A stretch of DNA of 64,000 nucleotides from Alteromonas sp. LOR (GCF_000753865.1 NZ_JQFW01000015.1:288541-352540), one strand, 5' to 3'. Positions 35,986-46,321 are shown, counted from the first letter of the stretch. Numbers and translations: made by a program. Notes: a model not told the origin generated them from the sequence alone.

Positions 35986-36131
35986 GATAGATAACGTATC
36001 CAAAAGAGGCTTACTGAGTAAACGAGACGATAAACTTGCTGGTTAAAATACGCTTTGGTATTTAGATTTTTATGATTTTGCCGATACATTGCTATCTAAC
36101 TACTATTGTGAGCCGAAAGGTTTTTTGAAAC

Positions 36132-37055
36132 ATGCGTAAATGTATTGCCTCCATACTGTGCCTGCTTGCACTGGGCTTTTCGCCTAAAGCGGCCTTTGGC
36201 GATTACTTTACCGATATCAGTCACGGGTTTGCGCTGGGCGAAGTTCAAGAGCTTTTGGTGGGCGAACGCGTAGTACCTATTATCGAAGTTGAACCTCAAA
36301 CCCCGTTATCACAAGGGGTTGCCGTTATACTGGTTGAGCCTTTTCTCTCCAGCTTTTCACTCTCTCAAAGCAAGGAGCTTGCGGGTTATCTCTCAGCGAA
36401 AGGATGGCGCGTTGTTATAAGCCCTTTTAACCTCAATATGATGCCAACAGAATCTGGCATAGAATCAGCCTACACTTCTGGGCAAGGGGCTGATACTCAG
36501 GCGGCAGCAGATCCATCGGCAGAGGAACAAGCGCCGGGCAGTAGCGGACAAGGTAATAGCGTTATTCATCCGCGAAGTACAAACCTCACTCAATACTTTG
36601 ATTTTGAACAAACATCAGACAAGTTAACTGAGCAGCTTATTGCCTTAAACAACCGTTTGCAAAACGTGCAAGGCTATCGGCTAGTGGTTGCGCAAGGTAT
36701 GCTGGCTGCTACATTTTTGGACGCCACCAGCAATAATTTGGCATTTGAGCCAGATAGCTTAGTCACGATTTCCCCCTATTGGCCAGAGGCCGATGTGAAT
36801 AAAAGTATTAGCGACTTAGTGGCTAATTCTTCGTTTCCCGTACTCGACCTTTCTATAGACGGATTGAGCGATTGGGAAAATAGTACGGTTGTGATGCGCC
36901 GAAATCGCGCCAAAACCAGTTTAAAACTGCATTACCGACAGGTGCTACTCCCCTCCTCAAATTCAGTCTTTAGTCTAAACCAAAATCAGAAAACCCCGTA
37001 TATACAACTAGTTGCAAATAACACCATTGGATGGACTCGTTATTTGGGCTGGTAA
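36132..37055 (+). CDS. DUF3530-like exported alpha/beta-hydrolase-fold protein
   Basis: The 307-residue product has a signal peptide (residues 1-23, ending AFG). A beta strand (GVAVILVEPFLSSFSLSQS) is followed by segments resembling the DUF3530 family: LAGYLSAKGWRVVISPFN, a Gly/Gln-rich linker (about 110-150) and YRLVVAQGMLAATFLD. DUF3530 members have an alpha/beta-hydrolase fold with unproven function. The usual nucleophile motif G-x-S-x-G is not evident, so it may be non-catalytic. Assignment is from pattern only. Confidence 0.6.
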   Translation: MRKCIASILCLLALGFSPKAAFGDYFTDISHGFALGEVQELLVGERVVPIIEVEPQTPLSQGVAVILVEPFLSSFSLSQSKELAGYLSAKGWRVVISPFNLNMMPTESGIESAYTSGQGADTQAAADPSAEEQAPGSSGQGNSVIHPRSTNLTQYFDFEQTSDKLTEQLIALNNRLQNVQGYRLVVAQGMLAATFLDATSNNLAFEPDSLVTISPYWPEADVNKSISDLVANSSFPVLDLSIDGLSDWENSTVVMRRNRAKTSLKLHYRQVLLPSSNSVFSLNQNQKTPYIQLVANNTIGWTRYLGW

Positions 37056-37197
37056 TTTTCAGAATCTACTATTAGTCTAAAAAAATCCGCATATCAGTTA
37101 CATATCGATAACATCGTAAAAAATAACTCCTAACCTAGAGCAGTAGTAATGTAATGGACTATAATACGCTGAGTAGTAAAAAAACGGTTGGGGCATT

Positions 37198-37521
37198 ATG
37201 ACTGTCAAAGATTTTGTTGATACCAAGTCAAAACAACTGTGTTTTTACCTAAATGCTTTTTGGAATGAAGGCTTACCGGTTGAAGAGATCGAACTCTTTT
37301 TTTGGGACTGCATGGAAGAATGGGGTCAGGTCAATTGCACACTTACGCAGCCTTACACGCAAAAAGAACGAGTATTCTGGCATGTGCTGCACCAAATTCA
37401 CTATTGGAACGAAGAAAAACTAAAAGACGACACTATTTTAGTTGATGAGTTACGCACCTGTGTCAAATTTCTCGAGGACGCAGGCACGTGTCCCATAGAC
37501 TGTGTAGGCATAAGGCCCTAG
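37198..37521 (+). CDS. Hypothetical protein, 107 aa, with C-terminal Cys motif
   Basis: I do not recognise a family. The protein is cytoplasmic and acidic, rich in Trp and Glu (LFFWDCMEEWGQV), with a Cys cluster near the end (TCVKF...GTCPIDCVGIRP). No signal peptide is present. A TATAAT box lies 33 bp upstream of the ATG at 37198, though without a convincing -35. It lies between the DUF3530-like gene and the AmpG-like gene with gaps on both sides, so it is probably monocistronic. Confidence 0.65.
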   Translation: MTVKDFVDTKSKQLCFYLNAFWNEGLPVEEIELFFWDCMEEWGQVNCTLTQPYTQKERVFWHVLHQIHYWNEEKLKDDTILVDELRTCVKFLEDAGTCPIDCVGIRP

Positions 37522-37745
37522 CAAGGCCTTCCCTCCTGTAATTCTTTTAGTTCTGTAAAAAGCCTGCACACATCAATCACAAAACTATTTCGACCGTACT
37601 GCTCAACATCTTCTCTTCCATAAGCACATGCACATTTTTAAAAAATCCATGTCGAAATAAGGCACCTGCAAACACCACTCATATGTTGCCATTTCATTGA
37701 TTACATGGCTCAATACCAAGCCTTGGAGCATCACTAGGCAGTATT

Positions 37746-39095
37746 TTGTTAAGCGCGATAAAAACATATAAAGACAAACGCTTTTTGAGTATTTTCTGTT
37801 TCGGGATAGCCAGTGGCTTTCCTTGGATAATGATTGGCTCAGTGCTGTCTGCCTGGTTGAAAGATGACGGGTTATCACGCTCAGCAATCGGCTTGTTTGG
37901 CATTATCTTCGCCACCTATTCAATCAATTTTCTTTGGTCTCCGTTGGTGGATAAAGTAAAGCCACCGAGATTAGGTCAGCGCAAGGGATGGATTTTTTCC
38001 ATGCAAATAGGCATCGTCTTGTGCTGCCTTGCGATGTCTCAACTAACCACAACGTCTCACCTTTTCTATATTGCATTAGTCGGTTTACTCACCGCTATTT
38101 TCTCTGCTACGCAAGACATAGCCATTGATGGTTTTCGCATAGACTGTATTGCTGAAAACGATAAAGACGGGATGTCAGCTGCGTCTTCGGTAGCAACCGC
38201 AGGTTGGTGGACAGGCTATGGGGGCTTAGGTGCTATTCCTTTCTTTCTCGCCGACCTTACCGATTGGAGCTGGGCGAATATCTATCTATTGCTGGGCGTA
38301 TTAATGGCCCTACTTACTATAGCCACGTTACTTGCCAAAGAGCCGGATATCGACAGAAGTGCGCTGTTTGACCGCATAGATTCTGAGGGCACTGGCACTG
38401 GCGATGCTAATGCTAACGCCAGCACTAAAGACAAGATTTCACGCTGGTTAAAGAGCACGTTAGTAAGCCCATTTTCTGAGTTTTTTGCGCGAAACGGAGT
38501 GAAGCTTGCGCTTTCCTTCTTGTTGTTTATTTTTCTATTTAAAATAGGCGAAGCATTTCTCGGGCGCATGAGCATTGTCTTTTATAAAGAAATTGGCTTT
38601 ACCAACAGTGATATTGCTACCTACTCAAAGCTGCTGAATTGGTGGGTAACTATTGTATTTTCGCTGTTGGGGGGAATTGTAAACATACGCTATGGCATTT
38701 ATCGCGGCTTAATGGTAGCGGGCATCGCTATGGCGGCGTCTAACCTTTTATTTGCAGTAATAGCACAAACAGGGCCTTCTACTTCTTTACTGGCCTTTAC
38801 CGTGGTTGTAGACGGTTTTACAGGCGCTTGGAGCACGGTAGCCATGGTTGCGTTCATATCGCTACTGTGTAACCGCGCCTTTAGCGCCACACAATATGCG
38901 CTAATGGCATCTTTAAGTGTGGCAGGAAGGACATTTGTCGCCTCTAGTAGCGGAATTGTTGTGGATAGTTTGAATGGAAATTGGAGTCTTTTCTTCATAC
39001 TCACTGCGGTGATGGTAATACCAAGCCTAGTGTTCCTCTACAGCATTCGCGAGCACATTAAAAACGTGCAGAATCCGCTAGCGCCGAAAACGTAA
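37746..39095 (+). CDS. Major facilitator transporter, AmpG-like
   Basis: The 449-residue protein has about twelve membrane segments and the AmpG family signature ATQDIAIDGFRID in the fourth-fifth helix region. AmpG imports anhydromuropeptides from the periplasm for cell-wall recycling, linked to beta-lactamase induction; members of the wider family may carry other cargo. I use the TTG at 37746 because an AGG lies nearby upstream and no good ATG occurs before the first helix. A gap of about 220 bp precedes it. Confidence 0.75.
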   Translation: MLSAIKTYKDKRFLSIFCFGIASGFPWIMIGSVLSAWLKDDGLSRSAIGLFGIIFATYSINFLWSPLVDKVKPPRLGQRKGWIFSMQIGIVLCCLAMSQLTTTSHLFYIALVGLLTAIFSATQDIAIDGFRIDCIAENDKDGMSAASSVATAGWWTGYGGLGAIPFFLADLTDWSWANIYLLLGVLMALLTIATLLAKEPDIDRSALFDRIDSEGTGTGDANANASTKDKISRWLKSTLVSPFSEFFARNGVKLALSFLLFIFLFKIGEAFLGRMSIVFYKEIGFTNSDIATYSKLLNWWVTIVFSLLGGIVNIRYGIYRGLMVAGIAMAASNLLFAVIAQTGPSTSLLAFTVVVDGFTGAWSTVAMVAFISLLCNRAFSATQYALMASLSVAGRTFVASSSGIVVDSLNGNWSLFFILTAVMVIPSLVFLYSIREHIKNVQNPLAPKT

Positions 39096-39202
39096 AGCTT
39101 CTACTAACAAGGCGAATGCTAGCACGACAGATACTGACACAATAGATACGAACATTGTCGATATAACCGATACCGCACACGTTATGCAGAGTCAGGCCTA
39201 CG

Positions 39203-39262
39203 CTGCATTTTCAGCTAGAGTTCTGGCTAGGCCTCTGGCTGCGACTCTAGCTAAGACTCAAC
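39203..39262. repeat. Five 12-bp repeats in frame with the diguanylate cyclase stop codon
   Basis: Read on the coding (minus) strand from 39262 to 39203, the units are GTTGAGTCTTAG, CTAGAGTCGCAG, CCAGAGGCCTAG, CCAGAACTCTAG and CTGAAAATGCAG. The first ends in the gene's own stop codon TAG. A 12-bp period keeps the frame, so TAG recurs in units 3 and 4. Confidence 0.75.
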
Positions 39263-40216
39263 TGCGTGAACGCAATACTGGTTACGTCCGCTTTCTTTCG
39301 CGCGATAAAGTGCTTGGTCGGCCTGCTCTAGCCATACCATAGGACTTTTCACATTCTGCTCAAATTGTGCAAGGCCTAAGCTCACGGTGAATGTAATGGT
39401 TTGCCCATCGTGCTCCACTTCAAGACGCTCGGCTAGGGCTCGTATTCTCTCGGCAACATGAGTAGCACTTTCTAAAGTGGAATCGGTAAGTATAATGGCA
39501 AATTCTTCGCCGCCGTAACGCCCTGCCAGGTCAGTTTCCCTTACGCAACGCTTGATAAGCGCGGCCAGCATCTTAATAACCTTATCACCCGCTTGGTGAC
39601 CATAGGTATCGTTGACCCGTTTGAAATGGTCGATATCTAACATCATTGCGGTACTGGGTTTGTTTCTGCGTTTTGAGAGCTTATAAAGCTCTTCAAACCG
39701 CTCTTGCCAATAACGTCTATTGTACAACCCGGTTAAACCATCTACCCGACTTGTAATTTTAAGCTCTTCATTGAGCTTTGCCATGCCTCGTTTACCAAGA
39801 GCTTGCTCTGTCACGTCGTAAACCAAAATACAGAACTTTTCTACACTGCCGTTATCGCCAACAAGGGGAAACATAGTGACGTTTTGATACATGTGCGACG
39901 CCGCACTTGTTACTGGCCTGCTACAACCGAACTTAAATAAATACGGGCGCTGTTCCCAAATAATAAATACGGGGCTTTTAAGACTGAAGACCGGATCTAC
40001 TTTTGCCGTTAGCCACTGCTTATCTATTTCAGGAAAGTGTTCAAATAATGAGGTGCCCAACAGCGACGATTCTCGTTTGCCGCTGTGGTTTGCCATAAAT
40101 TTATTCCACACTTCAACTTCGAATTGCTTGTTGAGAATAACAATACCCACTTCGATAGAGTCTAGTAGTTCATCAACAACATTAGGCGTGGAAGAAAGAG
40201 TCACACTGCTATGCAT
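39251..40216 (-). CDS. PAS-GGDEF diguanylate cyclase
   Basis: The 321-residue protein has an N-terminal PAS-type sensor domain (about 12-140) and a GGDEF domain with the active-site GGEEF at 235-239. An RxxD inhibitory site (Arg226-Asp229) sits five residues before it, so the enzyme should both make cyclic di-GMP and be inhibited by it. No membrane segment is seen; PAS would sense a cytoplasmic signal. It starts two bases after the REC-CheC gene stop and is probably co-transcribed with it. Confidence 0.92.
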   Translation of the reverse strand: MHSSVTLSSTPNVVDELLDSIEVGIVILNKQFEVEVWNKFMANHSGKRESSLLGTSLFEHFPEIDKQWLTAKVDPVFSLKSPVFIIWEQRPYLFKFGCSRPVTSAASHMYQNVTMFPLVGDNGSVEKFCILVYDVTEQALGKRGMAKLNEELKITSRVDGLTGLYNRRYWQERFEELYKLSKRRNKPSTAMMLDIDHFKRVNDTYGHQAGDKVIKMLAALIKRCVRETDLAGRYGGEEFAIILTDSTLESATHVAERIRALAERLEVEHDGQTITFTVSLGLAQFEQNVKSPMVWLEQADQALYRAKESGRNQYCVHAVES

Positions 40217-40218
40217 CG

Positions 40219-41271
40219 CTATTGACGCTCCCTGTCGGTGTTCATTAATCGCGCATAAATTTGATTCATTGCATCACCGGGAAACAGCAATAATAAATCA
40301 AAAGAAATATCCTTGGCTTTTATGGCATAGCCAATTTCAACGGCCATGACTTTGCCCCATTGATGCACATTGTCACTTAAAAGCGTAGAGAGGCCTTGGT
40401 GCTGTCCTAGCAACACGGGATGAGTGTGACTAAATGCCACTGCCAACTGTTCTGACAAACCGTTTAAACAGGCACCAATAAGAATATTTGACACATCCAT
40501 GAGTGCCTCAAGCTCTAGGTTTTCAGATGATGCAGAGGGAGCGTACTTCAGTAATTCAACGATATTCTGCGACTTCGTGTCGTTAAATATCACCAAGGCT
40601 TCACCACTTATTCCCTCGCTAACAAACCCTTTGGACACAGCAGAAACGCGATCGCTTCGGTTAATATCTGCAACGGCCATAGAGAGTTCGTTGCTCTCTA
40701 TTAAGTTAACATTGGGAATAGGTAAATCAATAAATTCACCAAGCAGCTTAGCAAGGTCTTCACCTGCTCGTCCCATGGCAACGTTCACCATCTCGCGATA
40801 GGCGTCTAATTTCTCTTCTTCAGTAACTACCGCTTCGCTTTTCGCTGTCGCACTTGCTTTCTCGGTATTATTTTGGCTTGCGCGACCTGTGGCAAGGCTG
40901 TCGCCGCTATAAATACCGTAGGAGGTAAGAATGTGCATAAGCTTAGCGTTATCAATGGGCTTACGGATAAAATCGATAGCGCCCAAAGCCAACATTCGCT
41001 CTCGTGCTTTTTCTTGAACATCCCCTGACACCACAATGACCAAACAAGGTAGATCTTCTTTGCGAATGATCTCCATCGTCTCGTAACCGTCCATCACCGG
41101 CATATTCAAATCTAAAAAAAGCACATCGCCTTTTCCCTCTCGAATTTGGGTTAAGGCATCTTGTCCATGTTCGGCAAACGACACCTCTACATCCCAACTG
41201 TCGGGAATACTGCGGGCCATCTGACGCCTTGCGAAACCGGAGTCGTCGCAAATCAATATGGGAGTACTCAT
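40219..41271 (-). CDS. Response regulator with CheC-type phosphatase domain (REC-CheC)
   Basis: The 350-residue protein joins an N-terminal receiver domain (phosphoacceptor Asp54, in FLDLNMPVMDGYE; Lys104 in FIRKP) to a CheC/CheX-type phosphatase. Two active-site helices are visible: Asp156-x3-Glu160-x2-Asn163-x22-Pro186, which is canonical, and Glu255-x3-Asp259-x2-Asn262-x22-Pro285, a conservative variant. It could dephosphorylate its own receiver or another response regulator such as CheY. It lies directly upstream of the GGDEF gene and nine bases downstream of thyA. Confidence 0.88.
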   Translation of the reverse strand: MSTPILICDDSGFARRQMARSIPDSWDVEVSFAEHGQDALTQIREGKGDVLFLDLNMPVMDGYETMEIIRKEDLPCLVIVVSGDVQEKARERMLALGAIDFIRKPIDNAKLMHILTSYGIYSGDSLATGRASQNNTEKASATAKSEAVVTEEEKLDAYREMVNVAMGRAGEDLAKLLGEFIDLPIPNVNLIESNELSMAVADINRSDRVSAVSKGFVSEGISGEALVIFNDTKSQNIVELLKYAPSASSENLELEALMDVSNILIGACLNGLSEQLAVAFSHTHPVLLGQHQGLSTLLSDNVHQWGKVMAVEIGYAIKAKDISFDLLLLFPGDAMNQIYARLMNTDRERQ

Positions 41272-41280
41272 TGTATCTCC

Positions 41281-42114
41281 TCAGATAGCGACGGGGGCTT
41301 TTATGTGCGGATGAGATTGATAGTTTTTAAGTTCAAAGTCTTCGTATTTGAATCCAAAAATATCCTTAACGTCTGGATTGATTGCCATAGTAGGCCGTTC
41401 AAACGGTTCGCGACTTAACTGCAATTCCACCTGCTCTAGGTGGTTTGAATAAAGGTGCGCATCGCCTAATGTATGAATGAAATCACCAGGCTCTAGGTCA
41501 CACACTTGTGCAATCATCATCGTTAACAACGCATAGCTTGCAATGTTAAACGGCACGCCAAGAAAGATATCGCCACTGCGCTGATACAGCTGACAGCTTA
41601 GCTTGCCATCAAGTACATAAAACTGAAACATAGTGTGACAAGGCGGAAGCGCCTGTTTGCCCATTTCGGCATTTTCTTTTGGCGAATACTGCGTATCAGG
41701 CAGAGCGGCTGGGTTCCAACCACTTACAATAAGACGTCTTGAGTCGGGGTTATGTTTAATTTGTTCGACCACATCGGCAATTTGGTCGATAGATGTGCCA
41801 TCACCACAATCCCAGCTTCGCCATTGCTTGCCGTATACCGGTCCAAGCTCGCCCTCATCCGTTGCCCACTCATCCCATATGCGAACGCCGTGTTCTTTGA
41901 GGTAGGCAATATTGGTTTCGCCTTTAAGGAACCACAACAATTCGTGAATAATAGACTTTAAATGACACTTTTTGGTCGTTACAAGAGGAAAGCCCTCTTG
42001 TAAATTAAAACGCATTTGATAACCAAAAACGCTGAGCGTTCCCGTGCCTGTGCGGTCTTCCTTTTTCACACCTGTATCGCGTACATGGCGCATGAGAGCG
42101 AGATATTCTTTCAT
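41281..42114 (-). CDS. thyA: Thymidylate synthase
   Basis: The 277-residue ThyA has the catalytic [11 protein letters not shown] with the active Cys, the folate/phosphate-binding [16 protein letters not shown], and the C-terminal IKAPVAI. It methylates dUMP to dTMP using methylene-tetrahydrofolate. The gene is the last of the conserved rppH-ptsP-TauE-lgt-thyA series and starts six bases after the lgt stop, so it is coupled to lgt. Confidence 0.97.
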   Translation of the reverse strand: MKEYLALMRHVRDTGVKKEDRTGTGTLSVFGYQMRFNLQEGFPLVTTKKCHLKSIIHELLWFLKGETNIAYLKEHGVRIWDEWATDEGELGPVYGKQWRSWDCGDGTSIDQIADVVEQIKHNPDSRRLIVSGWNPAALPDTQYSPKENAEMGKQALPPCHTMFQFYVLDGKLSCQLYQRSGDIFLGVPFNIASYALLTMMIAQVCDLEPGDFIHTLGDAHLYSNHLEQVELQLSREPFERPTMAINPDVKDIFGFKYEDFELKNYQSHPHIKAPVAI

Positions 42115-42120
42115 CGTTTC

Positions 42121-42933
42121 TTATATCTTCTTAGTTTTATCTTTATTTTTGGTGCCCATATAAGCACGTACAATCAATCCTAATCCTAAAGCAATCATAG
42201 GTAAACAGAGAAGTTGGCCTTGGCTCAGCCCCATTTGATATAGACCAATGTGTGCATCGGGCTCTCTGAAAAACTCCACAATAAAACGGAAACTGCCATA
42301 GCCTAATAAAAACAGTCCGCTGACGGCGCCAACCGGTCGTTTTTTCGCTGAGAAAAGCCATAAAATAATAAACAGCAGTACCCCTTCAAGGGCAAATTCA
42401 TAAAGCTGAGAAGGGTGACGAGGCACATTGCCAGCGCTGGGGAAAATAACAGCCCACGGCACATCAGTGGTTCTTCCCCATAATTCGGCATTAAGGAAAT
42501 TTCCAATGCGTCCGGCGCCAAGACCAATAGGAACAAGTGGCGCTACAAAATCGCCAAGTTCCAAGAACGTGGCCTTCATACGCTTGGCCTGCCACGCAAG
42601 AGCAGCTAATACACCGATGAGACCGCCATGGAATGACATTCCACCTGCCCAAATTTTAAATAGATAGAGAGGGTCGTCTAGGAACAGATTAAACTGATAG
42701 AAGAATACGTAGCCAATACGCCCACCAAGAATAACGCCGACAAAGCTCCAAAACAGCAAGTCGCTTAGCTGATCTCTATTCCAAGGCGTTTGCGATAAAC
42801 GCTTTTGTGCCAGTAAAAACGCGGCGATAAATCCAACGAGATACATTAAGCCATACCAGCGTACGCTTAGTGGTCCCAAGCTAAAAATAATGGGGTCGAT
42901 ACTGGGGAAAACCAGATAACTGCTCTGTTCCAT
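42121..42933 (-). CDS. lgt: Prolipoprotein diacylglyceryl transferase
   Basis: The 270-residue integral membrane enzyme has the Lgt signature [14 protein letters not shown] near residue 145, HPSQLYE, and seven predicted membrane segments. It transfers diacylglyceryl to the lipobox Cys of prolipoproteins, including the lipoproteins encoded in this window. I prefer the ATG at 42933 over a TTG at 42945, which would leave only one base to AGGA. It follows the permease gene by four bases and precedes thyA. Confidence 0.95.
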   Translation of the reverse strand: MEQSSYLVFPSIDPIIFSLGPLSVRWYGLMYLVGFIAAFLLAQKRLSQTPWNRDQLSDLLFWSFVGVILGGRIGYVFFYQFNLFLDDPLYLFKIWAGGMSFHGGLIGVLAALAWQAKRMKATFLELGDFVAPLVPIGLGAGRIGNFLNAELWGRTTDVPWAVIFPSAGNVPRHPSQLYEFALEGVLLFIILWLFSAKKRPVGAVSGLFLLGYGSFRFIVEFFREPDAHIGLYQMGLSQGQLLCLPMIALGLGLIVRAYMGTKNKDKTKKI

Positions 42934-42937
42934 TTTA

Positions 42938-43744
42938 TTATTCAATTCCTAAAATCATTCTAATACTTACCAGCACTAGCAGGCAGGCTAGCATGGCTTT
43001 CAATACGCGAACATTCACTTTTTGGCCGAGTTTAGCACCGATGTTCGCGGTAATCATCGACGTTGTTACAATTCCAGCCATTGCGGGCAAATATACGTAA
43101 CCTAAGCTGTATTGAGGTACATCGGGCGCATCCCATCCGGTAATGACAAAGCTTGCAGTACCAAACAAGGCAATAACCAGCCCGCATAACGCCGCACAGC
43201 CAATGGCTGAACGCACGTTTACCCTAAACCACACCAATGCAGGCACGAGTAAAGCGCCGCCCCCAATACCCATCAAGGCGCTTATCAAACCGGTCCCACT
43301 GCCCACCGCGGCAAGAGAAAAACGAGTAGCGGTGTTATCAGACGTCTTCTGTTTGCCGAAGATCATTTGCGCCGCAATCAGTATGACAAGCACCGCAAAG
43401 ATGTCTTTTAGCAGCTCACCCGATATACGGCTGGCTATCTGCGCGCCCAATATGGCCCCAACGGCAATACCAATGCCGGTGAACAACACGATGTTTTTTT
43501 GGATATTGCCCAGCCGGTAGTGTGCAAATGCAGATGACATGCTGGTAAATATAATGGTGGAGAGTGATGTGGCAATTGCCACCGGCATCACTGTCTCTGT
43601 CGTCATTCCAAGTGTATGCACCAATAAGTAAGACAACACAGGTACAATGATTAAGCCGCCACCAATGCCCAACATACCCGCTAGCAAGCCCACTATTGCC
43701 CCTAATAGTACGCAGCAAATTATGATGATAACGACGGGTTCCAT
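42938..43744 (-). CDS. TauE/SafE-family anion permease
   Basis: The 268-residue protein has two homologous halves with [23 protein letters not shown] near the N-terminus and [21 protein letters not shown] in the middle, the pair of signatures of TauE/SafE (sulphite exporter) permeases, with about eight membrane segments. The substrate is an organic or sulphur-containing anion but cannot be specified. Its position between ptsP and lgt is shared in many marine gammaproteobacteria. A 258-bp gap separates it from ptsP. Confidence 0.88.
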   Translation of the reverse strand: MEPVVIIIICCVLLGAIVGLLAGMLGIGGGLIIVPVLSYLLVHTLGMTTETVMPVAIATSLSTIIFTSMSSAFAHYRLGNIQKNIVLFTGIGIAVGAILGAQIASRISGELLKDIFAVLVILIAAQMIFGKQKTSDNTATRFSLAAVGSGTGLISALMGIGGGALLVPALVWFRVNVRSAIGCAALCGLVIALFGTASFVITGWDAPDVPQYSLGYVYLPAMAGIVTTSMITANIGAKLGQKVNVRVLKAMLACLLVLVSIRMILGIE

Positions 43745-43946
43745 TCAGTGTCCTTCACTTTTTTAACGTTGATGAGGGTAGCATAATTGCCCCCTCCTTG
43801 AGCAGGTAAGCCAAAGCCCAATTATGTGACTTCATGGAAAATGATTTTACAGTTGCAGTGCTGCTCTACCTAAGTAGCTGACAATCACAAGACATAGCTG
43901 TCGAAACACTCGCTGTAGGCGTGCTAGTGACAAGCATCTTAGCTTT

Positions 43947-43994
43947 AGGTTTCATAAGGCACAGGTTTCAAAAGGCACAGGTTTCAAAAGCTTA
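43947..43994. repeat. Three degenerate 16-bp units downstream of ptsP
   Basis: AGGTTTCATAAGGCAC (43947-43962), AGGTTTCAAAAGGCAC (43963-43978) and AGGTTTCAAAAGCTTA (43979-43994) form the array. The first two differ at one position. They end eight bases before the ptsP stop codon (44003-44005). Confidence 0.75.
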
Positions 43995-44002
43995 AAGGCC
44001 TG

Positions 44003-46321
44003 CTAGGCGCCCGCGCGAATGAGCCCAGCCAATTCTTTTGTTTCTAGGTATTCATTAATGTGCGTGAATACCTCTTGCTGCGAGGACGACGTTAACGCGA
44101 GAGAAAGCAGCTGCTTACACTCTGATAGCGTTACTTTTCGCAACAGCCAATTGATTTTACGTAAATTAAACCCGTTCATACTTAAACGGCGGTACCCCAT
44201 TCCCATCAGCAATAAAGCACCTGCTGGCTCACCGGCAATTTCTCCACAAATAGTGACCGGCGTTTGACTGGCATTGGCTTTTTGCACTATGTCGTAAAGC
44301 GCACCAAGCACCGATGGATGATAGCTATTATACAGGCTTGCTACCCGTGTGTTATTTCTATCAACGGCCAACAGGTATTGGGTAAGATCGTTACTTCCCA
44401 CTGAGAAAAAGTCGACGTACTTAGCTAGCTGCGGCAACTGATAAAGTACCGACGGCACCTCTAGCATAATGCCCAATTTAGGCCGACTGATCACGTTGTC
44501 AGTGCCTGAGGCTTCGTCAGATACCTCTAGAAACGCTTGGTTGATTAACCGCTTTGCTTCAACAACTTCCGATACCGTTGAGATCATGGGCAGCATAATT
44601 TGCAAGTTATTAAGCCCAATATTGGCTCGCAGCATGGCACGTATTTGAACTAAGAAAATCTCTGGGTGATCAAGAGTAAGGCGAATGCCCCTCCAACCCA
44701 GAAACGGGTTTTCTTCGTTAATTGGAAAGTAAGGCAACGGCTTATCGCCGCCCACATCGAGAGTACGCATGGTAATGGGTAGCTCAGGCGCGGCTTCGAG
44801 TATTTGTCGGTATAAGGTAACTTGCTCTTGTTCTGACGGAAAACGCTCGCGAAGCATAAAAGGAATTTCAGTACGATAAAGCCCTACGCCCGCACCTATT
44901 TGCCCGGCATCAAGTTCAACCTCTGCAGATAACCCCGCATTAATATACAAAGACATTCTACAGCCATCGATACTTTCACACGGTTTATCGGCTTCAGCCT
45001 CAATTTTTTCTGTGATTGCTGACTCTTCTTCAATCAGCTGTATAAAGTCAGCTTTTACCTCGCGTGCTGGCGAAATAATGACTTCACCAGAGTAGCCATC
45101 GAGCAAGATTTCTTTATCTTCAAGCAGCGCTGGCGATACGCTCTGACACCCCATTACCGCCGGGACGCCCATGGCTCTGGCTAAAATAGCGGCATGGGAA
45201 TTATTCGAGCCGCGAACAGAAATAATGCCCTGTAATTTATCTCGAGGGCACTCGGCTAACATGGTAGCTGACACTTCGTCTGCCACTAAAATGCACGGCC
45301 CCGCAATGGCTTTTTCCGTTATTTTATGACCGTTTTGCTCTTGAAGAATGTTAACCAGAATTCGGTCTGACAAATCAATAATATCAATGGCCCGCTCCTG
45401 CATGTACGGGTCTTCCATCGCGCGAAAGCGAGCAGCATAATCTTCTACCACCATTTTCAGTGAAGAGGCGGCATCCCACCCTTGGCGTATTTTTTCTTCT
45501 ACTTCGCGGCCAAGACTGTTGGCATCTAAAAGATGGTGATAAAGCTGGAATATTGATTTTACGTCTTCAGGTAGCCCATCATCTAAACGCTGAGAAAGCG
45601 TATCGACATGTCCACGGGTTACCTCAACACCTTTTCGATACAGGGCTATTTGCTCGGCCGGCGAGCGAGTTTGCTTTACTACCCAGTTTTTTAAGTTTAT
45701 TGATTTGTCAGGCGAAAAGCCTGTGCCGATAGCAAGCCCGGGCGAGCCTGCTATACCGCGAACATTCTTTTGCTGAGCAATATTCCCCGCAGTATGGGAT
45801 AAAGTGAGTGCGCCTCGAATATCTGCATTTGTGATTTCAAGAGCAAGCTGGGCCGCTAGCGTAACTAGGAATGCTTCTTCGTCTTCGCTGAAGCGTCGCA
45901 GGTCGGTTTGCTGGAGCGTAATAACGCCAAGCACTCGTCGCTGATTGGTAATTGGTGTGCCGAGAAACGCGTTGTAGTTGTCTTCTTTAACTTCAGGATA
46001 GTGCTTAAAGCGAGGGTGGTGCTGCGCATTAGCGATGTTAAGGGGTTCTTCGCGCTGCCCCACTAGGCCAATTAGGCCTTCGGTAAAACCAATGCGAACA
46101 TTTTCAACCGCGTCTGGATGTAAACCATCAGTGGCTTTGAGAACGAAAACTTTCGCTTCGTTGTCGGCGAGATAGATAGAACAGGAGTCGACATTTAATG
46201 TCTGCTTCACCCTGGATGCAAGTCGAAACAACGCGGTATCAAGTGCAGGAATTTGATTCATTTCCTGCACGATACGCTTAAGCGTGGTTAGCATTGCACC
46301 TGAGTTACTAGGGGTATTCAC
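44003..46321 (-). CDS. ptsP: Phosphoenolpyruvate-protein phosphotransferase PtsP (EI-Ntr)
   Basis: The 772-residue protein has an N-terminal GAF domain (about 15-165), the PTS enzyme I swivelling domain with the phosphorylated His in NSHAAILARAMGVPAV (near residue 375), and the C-terminal PEP-binding barrel with TICGEIAGEPAGALLL. It starts the nitrogen-related PTS relay to NPr and EIIA-Ntr. A GTG start at 46321 has AGGAG six bases upstream. The gene is directly after rppH (33-bp gap), the usual order. Confidence 0.95.
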   Translation of the reverse strand: MNTPSNSGAMLTTLKRIVQEMNQIPALDTALFRLASRVKQTLNVDSCSIYLADNEAKVFVLKATDGLHPDAVENVRIGFTEGLIGLVGQREEPLNIANAQHHPRFKHYPEVKEDNYNAFLGTPITNQRRVLGVITLQQTDLRRFSEDEEAFLVTLAAQLALEITNADIRGALTLSHTAGNIAQQKNVRGIAGSPGLAIGTGFSPDKSINLKNWVVKQTRSPAEQIALYRKGVEVTRGHVDTLSQRLDDGLPEDVKSIFQLYHHLLDANSLGREVEEKIRQGWDAASSLKMVVEDYAARFRAMEDPYMQERAIDIIDLSDRILVNILQEQNGHKITEKAIAGPCILVADEVSATMLAECPRDKLQGIISVRGSNNSHAAILARAMGVPAVMGCQSVSPALLEDKEILLDGYSGEVIISPAREVKADFIQLIEEESAITEKIEAEADKPCESIDGCRMSLYINAGLSAEVELDAGQIGAGVGLYRTEIPFMLRERFPSEQEQVTLYRQILEAAPELPITMRTLDVGGDKPLPYFPINEENPFLGWRGIRLTLDHPEIFLVQIRAMLRANIGLNNLQIMLPMISTVSEVVEAKRLINQAFLEVSDEASGTDNVISRPKLGIMLEVPSVLYQLPQLAKYVDFFSVGSNDLTQYLLAVDRNNTRVASLYNSYHPSVLGALYDIVQKANASQTPVTICGEIAGEPAGALLLMGMGYRRLSMNGFNLRKINWLLRKVTLSECKQLLSLALTSSSQQEVFTHINEYLETKELAGLIRAGA

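Noticed and set aside
37502-37524. AAGGCCCTAGC/AAGGCCTTCC across the stop of the 107-residue protein gene as another stop-codon repeat
   Set aside because: Only six to seven bases agree between the two copies; too weak to count with the other arrays.
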